A stretch of DNA of 13,110 nt from Oscillospiraceae bacterium. GTDB lineage: Bacteria > Bacillota > Clostridia > Oscillospirales > Ruminococcaceae. Below, piece by piece: positions 7,869-13,110 of this stretch. The stretch's first letter is position 1, and each line of letters opens with the position of its first letter. The notes below the pieces were generated by a model, which was not told the origin of the DNA, ran no database searches, and was given only the letters and a program-made list of their open reading frames with translations. The stretch spans positions 1 through 13,110 of the forward strand of contig CAAGJI010000079.1 of the NCBI GenBank assembly GCA_900770195.1, given 5' to 3'. Position numbers and translations under genes: made by a program.

Positions 7869-8567
7869 TTACCATTCAAGTTCTGAGGCTGGAATTTTGG
7901 TTTCATTTTTATAATTTTTTCTTATTATACCATCACGCAATTTTACAACTCTGTCTGCCATATTCTTGATTGCATCATTATGAGTTACCATAACAATTGT
8001 ATTGCCATATTTTTTATTAATATCTTCGATGAGTTTAAGAATTTCTTTTGAAGTGTTGTAATCCAAAGCGCCTGTTGGTTCATCACAAAGAAGGATATCA
8101 GGATTTTTAACTATTGCACGTCCAATTGCTGTTCTCTGCTGCTGACCGCCTGAAAGCTGATTAGGAAGCTTGTGCCTGTGTTCATAAAGTCCAAGGGTTT
8201 TTAAAAGTTCATCAACATCAAGCGGATTATCACTTAAATAAGCACCAACCTCAATATTTTCCTTAATGTTTAAATTAGGAATAAGATTGTACATCTGAAA
8301 AATATATCCAAGATGTTTTCTGCGGTAAAGAGTCAAAGATTTTTCATTCATATCTTCGATTTTTTCACCATCAATACGAATAAAACCGCTGTCTGCATTA
8401 TCAATTCCGCCAATAATATTCAAAAGTGTGGATTTTCCTGAGCCTGATGGACCGAGAAGTACGCAGATTTCCCCTTTCTCAATATCAGCATCAATGCCTT
8501 TCAACACTTCTACACGACTTTCACCTTCGCCAAAATGTTTTTTTATTTTATTGATTTCAAGAAACAT
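7869..8567 (-). CDS. ABC transporter ATP-binding protein, MacB/LolD-type
   Basis: A 232-residue ATPase, typical length for the family. Seen: Walker A GPSGSGKST (39-47), Q-loop Q91 in YIFQMYNLIP, signature LSGGQQQR (138-145), Walker B ILLCDE (158-163) with catalytic E163, D-loop ALD (167-169) and H-loop H196. The YIFQ and LSGGQQQR motifs fit the MacB/LolD/FtsE group that drives FtsX-type permeases, matching the downstream gene. A dimer would power the double-FtsX permease from the cytoplasm. The start is ATG, preceded by AAAGGGG about nine bases upstream. It is the first gene of the operon, after a leader of about 145 bases carrying two operator-like palindromes. Confidence 0.95.
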   Translation of the reverse strand: MFLEINKIKKHFGEGESRVEVLKGIDADIEKGEICVLLGPSGSGKSTLLNIIGGIDNADSGFIRIDGEKIEDMNEKSLTLYRRKHLGYIFQMYNLIPNLNIKENIEVGAYLSDNPLDVDELLKTLGLYEHRHKLPNQLSGGQQQRTAIGRAIVKNPDILLCDEPTGALDYNTSKEILKLIEDINKKYGNTIVMVTHNDAIKNMADRVVKLRDGIIRKNYKNETKIPASELEW

Positions 8568-8593
8568 ATATTTTACCCCTTTTTTAAATATTC

Positions 8594-8609
8594 GTTAGTT
8601 TATGCTAAC
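8594..8609. promoter_or_regulatory. Operator-like palindrome, copy 1
   Basis: GTTAG-N6-CTAAC, the same 5-6-5 palindrome as at 8696-8711, lies 27 bases upstream of the ATPase start codon. A weak second promoter (TTGATA-16-TATTAG on the minus strand) can be drawn just upstream of it. A smaller TTAG-CC-CTAA palindrome abuts it at 8610-8619. The form is typical of TetR-family operators; the regulator gene is not adjacent. Confidence 0.6.
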
Positions 8610-8695
8610 TTAGCCCTAATAAAAAAATCTTCCCTTTTATCAAGAAAAAATCATAAATTAACCGCTCTATTACACTTATTTGGGGTAATGTCACT

Positions 8696-8711
8696 GTTAG
8701 CTTTAACTAAC
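8696..8711. promoter_or_regulatory. Operator-like palindrome, copy 2, at the transcription start
   Basis: GTTAG-N6-CTAAC begins seven bases downstream of the -10 box and so covers the expected transcription start of the ABC operon. Bound protein would block RNA polymerase directly. Identical arms and spacing to copy 1, 102 bases away, make a shared dimeric repressor likely. Confidence 0.7.
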
Positions 8712-8718
8712 TAAATAT

Positions 8719-8747
8719 ATTATACCATATATTTTGATTTTTGTCAA
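8719..8747 (-). promoter_or_regulatory. Sigma-A promoter of the ABC exporter operon
   Basis: On the minus strand TTGACA (8742-8747), a 17-base spacer and TATAAT (8719-8724) form a perfect consensus promoter. Start near 8712, inside or at the edge of operator copy 2. Strong intrinsic promoter plus operator implies repression with induction. Confidence 0.8.
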
Positions 8748-8899
8748 CCAGTTGATAAAGAATTCACTAATTACATACTTAAAAATGATATGTATTCTAA
8801 AAAGTTGTACATAATATATAAAAGCTGCTTTATCATATTAATCATAAAACAGTTTAACGGATTTATATATATGTATTGTAATTTTTATTTTAAACTTAT
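8748..8899. other. AT-rich intergenic region, no gene seen
   Basis: About 150 very AT-rich bases between the exporter promoter and the transposase remnant. No ORF, hairpin or promoter that I could support. The expected regulator gene is absent here. Confidence 0.5.
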
Positions 8900-9345
8900 A
8901 TGAAGTCAGAAATATATGCAGTAAAACTTATCAAGACGGTTATAGAATATGAACAACCAAAAAACAAAAAAACGTGGAAATCAATAATTACAAAGCAAAA
9001 ATATGAAAGCCCTCTGCATATCATAAGTGCACAAATTTCAGAACTTGGACTTACAATTGCATAATGCAGCACAGAGGATAAAAGCAACGAAATACCAACT
9101 GTTCAGAAATTGTTGAAAAGCTGAATATTAAAGGAACAATAATTACTTCGGATGCGTTGAGTTGTCAGAAAGAAACTGCGGAAATAATTGTTAAACAAAA
9201 AGCGTATTACATTTTTCCGGTCAAGGATAATCATCCAAATTTAAAGAAAGATATTGAAGATTTTATACAGGATGAAACAATGCAAAATACGATGCAAAGT
9301 ATTTCAAAAACTAAAAAAGATCACAGAAGAATTGAAAGGGATTAG
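8900..9345 (+). pseudogene. Decayed ISAs1-like transposase fragment
   Basis: A broken central part of a DDE transposase resembling the ISAs1 family. The first piece (ATG 8900 to TAA 9062-9064) ends in SPLHIISAQISELGLTIA, matching the HxVSAF...LVLGQ region; the TAA replaces a likely glutamine codon. The same frame continues with DKSNEIPTVQK, then a one-base deletion near 9110-9112 shifts to a frame reading VEKLNIKGTIITSDALSCQ and IFPVKDNHPNLKKDIEDF, the classical DxxGCQK and LKxNQ region, ending KDHRRIER at 9345. The N-terminal part, the C-terminal catalytic glutamate region and both IS ends are missing, so it cannot be active. Its 3' end is fused to an HxlR gene fragment. The family name is from remembered motifs. 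Confidence 0.75.
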
Positions 9346-9520
9346 TCAAAAAGTGCTGACAGAAAGCTTGCGTTCCATGAAGGCAGACGGGATCATTGTC
9401 CGCACTGTTTATGCAGAAGTTCCGCCAAAAGTGGAATATTCCCTCAGCGAATTGGGTGGCACCATGTGTCCGATCTTAGACGCTATGGAAAAGTGGGGAA
9501 ATGATTATAAAAACAGATAA
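9326..9520 (+). pseudogene. HxlR-family regulator, 3' fragment only
   Basis: About 60 codons, from roughly GISQKVLTESLRSMKADG (first base 9338) through TVYAEVPPKVEYSLSELG to a natural C terminus DAMEKWGNDYKNR and a TAA stop. This is the recognition helix and wing part of an HxlR winged-helix regulator (usual length about 100-120 residues). The first 40 or so residues are absent: upstream the frame runs into transposase sequence. An apparent ORF from an ATG at 9254 is a chimera of out-of-frame transposase sequence and HxlR. HxlR proteins often sense redox or aldehyde stress, but this one should not work as it stands. Base composition is less AT-rich than the sequence to its left. Confidence 0.8.
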
Positions 9521-9547
9521 AGGTTCAGGAATGATTCCTGAACCTTT
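9519..9547. terminator. Bidirectional terminator between HxlR remnant and mannanase
   Basis: A perfect 13-bp stem (9519-9531 and 9535-9547, AAAGGTTCAGGAA and its complement) with a 3-base loop lies between convergent genes, starting inside the HxlR stop codon and ending five bases before the mannanase stop. In the minus direction a T5 run follows a few bases after the stem; in the plus direction the arm itself ends in TTT. Confidence 0.85.
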
Positions 9548-9552
9548 ATCCA

Positions 9553-10500
9553 CTAATTGTGTATATTCGTAATGGCATAGGAACTGCTGTACATGGCTTT
9601 CAGCTGTTCCGCAGTGTTATACTGCTCCCCAATGCAAAATTCCTTTGACCACGTCATGTAGTACGCCCACGGCGTATGGGACTGTTCCAGCATTTCAATA
9701 TCGGGAATGTATCCAACTTCTGCAAGGGCAGCAACTTTGTTTCTGGTAGTTGCTTCGATGAGTTTTTTGTAATCTTCCTGATAATCTGTTTTCATGTATT
9801 TTTCAAGATAGATATCCACGGAGATCACGTCTACATATTCATCTCCGGGATAACCCTCTGCAAGACGGCAGTTCCATACCCAGAGCAGGTTGTCCAGATG
9901 ATATTCCTTTGTGTAGTAGTCAAACATCAGCTGATACAGTTCTTTTGCGACCTTTGGACCTTTTGCACCCCACCAGAACCAGTCGCCGTCAGATTCATGA
10001 AAAGACCGCCATAGCACAGGAATATCTGCATCTTGAAATTTCTTCAACTCCGCTGCAATTACGTCCATATCATGATAAAACGCAGTTCGTTCCGGTGTTC
10101 CGTCTATTAAAATTTTCGATGCATCGAAGTCTGTGTTCTTGGCATAGAAGCTTTTATCGTGTCCACCAATTGGTGAAAACCAATGAAATGACAATGTCAC
10201 GATTCCCTGTGATTCTTTTGCCCAGCACAGTGCGGTTTCCATTGTATTTCGATTTTCGTAAACTTCTGTCAGGCATTCTTCTGAAGCGTCCTGATAGTTG
10301 ATATTCGGTGAATATGCCAGCATTTCAAACCCACGGAGAAGCGGTTCTTTTCCTGTCTTGCTGCGGATATAGTCGATTTCTTCCATTGGATTTGTTTGTG
10401 TATGCTGTCCTGTGATGATTGATTTACCTGCTGTTTCTGATAAGTAATTTAAGAGCTTTTTTGCCTTTTCTGTTGCAAATGGATTTACTGTTTTCTGCAT
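9553..10500 (-). CDS. GH26 beta-mannanase, apparently intracellular
   Basis: A 315-residue glycoside hydrolase family 26 enzyme that cleaves beta-1,4-mannan or manno-oligosaccharides with retention. Seen: ITGQHTQ (29-35), SFHWF (104-108), WRSFHESDGDWFWWG (164-178) with the acid/base E169, YPGDEYVDVISVDIY (217-231) and ALAEVGYIPD (258-267) with the nucleophile E261. It is a single catalytic domain of normal length with no signal peptide, membrane anchor or carbohydrate-binding module, so it probably acts in the cytoplasm on imported oligosaccharides. The start is ATG with GGAGG seven bases upstream, in the 14-base gap after the epimerase gene, so the two are co-transcribed. In Ruminococcus albus a GH26 mannanase and the epimerase also belong together, which supports this role. 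Exo versus endo action cannot be told from sequence. Confidence 0.93.
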   Translation of the reverse strand: MQKTVNPFATEKAKKLLNYLSETAGKSIITGQHTQTNPMEEIDYIRSKTGKEPLLRGFEMLAYSPNINYQDASEECLTEVYENRNTMETALCWAKESQGIVTLSFHWFSPIGGHDKSFYAKNTDFDASKILIDGTPERTAFYHDMDVIAAELKKFQDADIPVLWRSFHESDGDWFWWGAKGPKVAKELYQLMFDYYTKEYHLDNLLWVWNCRLAEGYPGDEYVDVISVDIYLEKYMKTDYQEDYKKLIEATTRNKVAALAEVGYIPDIEMLEQSHTPWAYYMTWSKEFCIGEQYNTAEQLKAMYSSSYAITNIHN

Positions 10501-10514
10501 AATAACCTCCTGAT

Positions 10515-11693
10515 TTAAGAAACTGATGAAAGACGGCGAATCATTTCAATGCACATTCTGCCGTTATGATACGGGCATTTCCAGGCGTGTGCCAGTGCCT
10601 GACCTGATTTTATCGTATTATCGGGTGAAATATCTTCAAACCATTCCCCACTCTTTTTATCAATGATATATTTCTGAATGTAATTCCAGACATTTTCTGA
10701 AATTTTCAGATATTCTGTTCTATCGGATTGATTCTGATAGGCGTTATAGAAGCCTGTTACTGCCTCCGCTTGTACCCACCATATTTTTTTGGCATTGACA
10801 ATTCCGTTTTCGCATTCGTCGTTCATTGCCTGATTTTGTATATCAATGCCATTTTTATAAGCACCGTCTGCCAAACTTTCGATTACAGGCAACATTTCTG
10901 CATAATACGATTTATCACCGAGAACCTGACAAGCTCTGTCGATCAGCCAAGATGCCTCAATATCATGTCCATAGGATTCCAGTTCGATCAGAGAATGATA
11001 GGACTTGTCAAAAAACACACGGCATAGCTCATTTTCGGAATCATAGACTTTGAACTTAAAGATACGGAGAATATCTCTGATCGAATCCCCTACTGCATAA
11101 AACTCATCTGCTTTATAAAGCTCAGTATAGGCTTCCAGAACGTGAAGGAGCGTATTCATCGTGCGTTCTGCCATGACTCCGTTTTCAGATAATTTCTCAT
11201 TGGAAACAGGAGAAAAATCTCTGCTGAACGCTTCAAAATAGCCTGCGTCGTCACGGCATTGATTCTCAACAATATGGTATAGGCTGTATGCAAGATTCAA
11301 AGCTTCTCTTTTGCCGCTTGCCTGATAATATACAGAAAGTGCATAAATTGCAAATGCCTGATTATAGGTATGCTTTGTGGTATCTTCCATGGTTCCGTCT
11401 GCCTGCACCGACCAGAAAACACCGCCGTACCGGCTGTCATAGAAGTGTTCTGCAAGGAACTGATAGGCGTGGTCTGCTTTTTGCAAAAGTTCTGGTTTAT
11501 GAAGCAGCTGATATGATGCAGCATAAAACCACAAAATGCGGCTGTTCAGAATACAGCCTTTCACGCTGCTTTTATCTGGATTTCCATTAGAATCTGCATA
11601 GCCGTAAAAGCCACCGTTTTCATGATCCATCATTTTATTCCAGAACGGTATGATATTATTTTCAAGGTGTTCCTGAAATACTTTTGCTTCCAT
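10515..11693 (-). CDS. Cellobiose 2-epimerase (AGE family)
   Basis: A 392-residue (alpha/alpha)6-barrel enzyme of the N-acylglucosamine 2-epimerase superfamily. It interconverts the reducing-end glucose and mannose of beta-1,4-disaccharides, here most likely mannobiose to mannosyl-glucose. Residues matching those known in the Ruminococcus albus enzyme: R52 in LNSRILWF, H184 in TLLHVLEAYTELY, H243 and E246 in SYGHDIEASWL, W305-W306 in IWWVQAEAV, and H376 in KCPYHNGRMC. Overall it resembles R. albus cellobiose 2-epimerase closely, including IIPFWNK...ENGGFYGY near the N terminus. Cytoplasmic. The start is ATG with GGAGG nine bases upstream. First gene of the epimerase-mannanase operon, divergent from the AraC regulator. 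The mannosylglucose phosphorylase that usually uses the product is not in the window. Confidence 0.93.
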   Translation of the reverse strand: MEAKVFQEHLENNIIPFWNKMMDHENGGFYGYADSNGNPDKSSVKGCILNSRILWFYAASYQLLHKPELLQKADHAYQFLAEHFYDSRYGGVFWSVQADGTMEDTTKHTYNQAFAIYALSVYYQASGKREALNLAYSLYHIVENQCRDDAGYFEAFSRDFSPVSNEKLSENGVMAERTMNTLLHVLEAYTELYKADEFYAVGDSIRDILRIFKFKVYDSENELCRVFFDKSYHSLIELESYGHDIEASWLIDRACQVLGDKSYYAEMLPVIESLADGAYKNGIDIQNQAMNDECENGIVNAKKIWWVQAEAVTGFYNAYQNQSDRTEYLKISENVWNYIQKYIIDKKSGEWFEDISPDNTIKSGQALAHAWKCPYHNGRMCIEMIRRLSSVS

Positions 11694-11739
11694 AAGATTT
11701 AACCTCCAATTTTTATGTTTTATTTTGATTTTATTTTAC

Positions 11740-11745
11740 ATTATA
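11740..11745 (-). promoter_or_regulatory. -10 box of the epimerase-mannanase promoter, no good -35
   Basis: TATAAT on the minus strand, about 47 bases upstream of the epimerase start codon. The position 17 bases further upstream reads TATTTC, a poor -35, as expected for a promoter that needs an activator. The divergent AraC-family regulator is the obvious candidate. Confidence 0.5.
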
Positions 11746-11754
11746 CGAGAATAT

Positions 11755-11794
11755 AAATCTATGAAATATAACGCAAAAAATTGTACAAATCTAT
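11755..11794 (-). repeat. Direct repeat ATAGATTT, candidate AraC-type binding sites
   Basis: On the minus strand ATAGATTT occurs at 11787-11794 and 11755-11762, 32 bases apart (three helical turns); the context TNATAGATTTNTA is shared at 11 of 13 positions. They lie just upstream of and within the -35 area of the epimerase promoter. Candidate activator half-sites, but the region is AT-rich and chance is possible. Confidence 0.3.
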
Positions 11795-11804
11795 TATAAT
11801 AGTA

Positions 11805-11833
11805 TTGACCTTATGATTTAATTATGCTAAACT
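11805..11833 (+). promoter_or_regulatory. Promoter of the AraC-family gene
   Basis: TTGACC (11805-11810), 17-base spacer, TAAACT (11828-11833). Moderate match. Start near 11840 gives a short leader that just includes the GAGGTGAT ribosome binding site. Confidence 0.5.
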
Positions 11834-11853
11834 ATTAATATAGAGGTGATAAC

Positions 11854-12708
11854 GTGGAACTTTTTGAATACATCGATCTGATGAATCAACCGTACGATAT
11901 TTTTTACACCGACAGAGCAAAATCGCCGCTGCATTGGCATTATTATAGTGAAATTTTGTATATTCTCAGCGGTTCTGTCCGAGTTGTGTGTAACAATCAT
12001 GAAAAGGTTTTATCTTGCGGAGACTTGTGCTACTTCTATCCGCTTCAGCTTCACGAGGTGACAGAAAATTTCAAATGTACGGAGAACTTGAAGTATGCAG
12101 TTGTAAAATTCAACATTCATACACTTGACATTCCAAAGGCATATCTGCAAAAAATGTACGACTGTTTTGTGCGGAGAACATCTGAAGAGGATTTTTGTAT
12201 CGTTCTGCATGATGAACACAATACATTTAAGTACATCATCAATCGAATTGTGACAGAATACGATAATAAGAAGCAGATGTATATGTTTGCAGTGCAGTCG
12301 GAGATCCACACATTGCTGATAGAGATAGCAAGGCAATACAACAAAACAAATGTATTACAGCGTGAAAAGCACACGGGCATTAGTCTTTCATTTTATCATA
12401 TTCTGGAATATATTGATACGCATTCTGCCGAACCTTTGGAAGTGCAGAAACTGGCTGATATGTGTCATATGAGTTATTCCAATTTTGCACGTCTTTTTCG
12501 TGAGAATTATGGCCGTTCCTGCAAAGAATACATCAAATATATCCGACTTAATAAAGCACAGAATTTATTGTTGAACTCTGATTTTGATTTGGATTATATC
12601 GCACAGGAAACAGGTTTTTTTGATTGCAGCCACTTTATCAAAACTTATAAGAAATGGCGAGGAATCACACCAAAACAGGAAAGAATGAAAAACAAGGAAG
12701 TGTTATAA
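11854..12708 (+). CDS. AraC-family transcriptional regulator with cupin sensor
   Basis: A 284-residue regulator. Residues about 15-90 form a cupin-like sugar-sensing domain (HWHYYSEILYILSG, 27-40; GDLCYFYPLQLHEV, 56-69). Residues about 180-278 form the double helix-turn-helix DNA-binding domain: first helix pair in LEVQKLADMCHMSYSNFARLFRENYG (195-220, in part), second in LDYIAQETGFFDCSHFIKTYKKWRGITP (246-273, in part), ending in the family signature. The start is GTG, supported by GAGGTGAT at 11843-11850; the next in-frame ATG (residue 10) would be far from that site. Divergent from the epimerase-mannanase operon, it probably activates it in response to a manno- or cello-oligosaccharide; effector and sites are inference. 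No terminator is evident after it. Confidence 0.92.
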   Translation: MELFEYIDLMNQPYDIFYTDRAKSPLHWHYYSEILYILSGSVRVVCNNHEKVLSCGDLCYFYPLQLHEVTENFKCTENLKYAVVKFNIHTLDIPKAYLQKMYDCFVRRTSEEDFCIVLHDEHNTFKYIINRIVTEYDNKKQMYMFAVQSEIHTLLIEIARQYNKTNVLQREKHTGISLSFYHILEYIDTHSAEPLEVQKLADMCHMSYSNFARLFRENYGRSCKEYIKYIRLNKAQNLLLNSDFDLDYIAQETGFFDCSHFIKTYKKWRGITPKQERMKNKEVL

Positions 12709-12745
12709 AAATATCATATTTCATTTTTTAATCGATTTGATTTAT

Positions 12746-12790
12746 AAGAAAACGTTTATCATGTGTGGGTGTAACAAGAAAACATTTATC
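12746..12790 (+). repeat. Short direct repeat at the inner end of the IS5-like fragment
   Basis: AAGAAAACGTTTATC (12746-12760) recurs as AAGAAAACATTTATC (12776-12790), 14 of 15 identical, with a 30-base period. It could be a duplication linked to insertion or IS-end sequence, but no inverted partner is visible in the window. Confidence 0.35.
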
Positions 12791-12791
12791 G

Positions 12792-13110
12792 TTAAAATGG
12801 GTGCATATTTTTGCATTGTGGATGCATTGTATCAAAATAAGCGTTATTTGACAAACGCCTGGACCAAGTCATCCAACCAAATGTTCGTTCAACTACCCAA
12901 CGAACAGGCTGAATTTCAAATTCATTTTTTATTCGCGGAGAAATATCAACTTTTATATTGTGAAAAATCTCAAACGTGTTTTTAAAAGTACCTCTGTATC
13001 CTTGATCAGCATAAACCCTAATAAGTGTGAGATAACGATAAAGCTTTTTCAAGAGTATATACTCCTCCCTTGGTATCGTGAATGTTGCCGGCATGAACGT
13101 GCACACAAAG
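12792..13110 (-). pseudogene. IS5-family transposase, frameshifted 3' part, cut by window edge
   Basis: The C-terminal half of a DDE transposase of the IS5 family. From the right edge one frame reads VHVHAGNIHDTKGG then LEKALSLSHTY and stops at TAG (13018-13020). The next frame carries on with RVYADQGYRG (second catalytic Asp) and RWVVERTFGWMTWSRRLS (catalytic Glu), to a stop at 12792-12794. The shift is one base, somewhere about 13015-13045, and no programmed slippery site is evident, so it is probably decay. After SRRLS the usual final helix is replaced by NNAYFDTMHPQCKN and a stop, so the end is probably also truncated. An ATG at 13106 opening the second frame is not the true start. Confidence 0.75.

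Noticed and set aside
8896..9087. 63-codon minus-strand ORF
   Set aside because: It is antisense to the transposase remnant, whose plus-strand reading matches a known family.
9254..9520. 88-codon ORF as a complete HxlR-type gene
   Set aside because: The first part is out-of-frame transposase sequence and the N-terminal half of the HxlR domain is missing, so it is annotated as a fragment.
12737..12985. 82-codon plus-strand ORF
   Set aside because: Antisense to the IS5 transposase, whose minus-strand reading carries the catalytic motifs.

Overview
The window looks like the chromosome of a low-GC Gram-positive anaerobe of the Ruminococcus / Oscillospiraceae type. Points in favour: strongly AT-rich DNA with GGAGG-type ribosome binding sites and consensus sigma-A promoters, and a cellobiose 2-epimerase next to a GH26 mannanase, the mannan-degradation pair known from Ruminococcus albus. 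The genus is an inference from remembered sequences, not from a search. No tRNA, rRNA or CRISPR array was seen.

Layout, left to right. (1) 212-5284, minus strand: a tight three-gene operon read from a perfect TTGACA-17-TATAAT promoter at 5371-5399. In transcription order it encodes an MBL/beta-CASP hydrolase of the RNA-processing type, a protein that appears to join an N-terminal helix-turn-helix-like segment to a C-terminal GrpE-like module, and a large divergent Hsp70 (938 residues) with an acidic insert and a helical C-terminal tail. Genes 2 and 3 overlap by ATGA. A 16-codon leader ORF sits just before gene 1. I know no described function for this combination; it is the best candidate in the window for a new system: an Hsp70 with its own exchange factor coupled to a putative nuclease. 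(2) 5556-8747, minus strand: a MacB/LolD-type ABC exporter (ATPase, then an 8-TM double-FtsX permease) with a perfect sigma-A promoter, two copies of a GTTAG-N6-CTAAC operator in the leader, and a strong terminator. No regulator gene adjoins it. (3) 8900-9520, plus strand: a decayed ISAs1-like transposase (stop codon, frameshift) joined to the 3' part of an HxlR-family regulator gene. Base composition changes visibly here, from very AT-rich on the left to more balanced on the right, so this is probably a recombination junction. (4) 9519-12708: a mannan locus. Cellobiose 2-epimerase and a GH26 mannanase form a minus-strand operon, divergent from a plus-strand AraC-family regulator; a bidirectional hairpin separates the mannanase from the HxlR remnant. 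(5) 12746-13110, minus strand: a frameshifted IS5-family transposase fragment running off the right edge, with a short direct repeat at its inner end.

How the parts work together: in the mannan locus the mannanase has no signal peptide, so it probably trims imported manno-oligosaccharides to mannobiose, which the epimerase turns into mannosyl-glucose; the AraC protein probably senses a sugar and activates the weak-(-35) epimerase promoter. The ABC exporter is probably a TetR-type-regulated efflux or envelope-stress unit. The Hsp70 operon stands alone with its own promoter and leader and may act on RNA or on ribonucleoprotein substrates. The left 210 bases hold no convincing gene, only a possible terminator.
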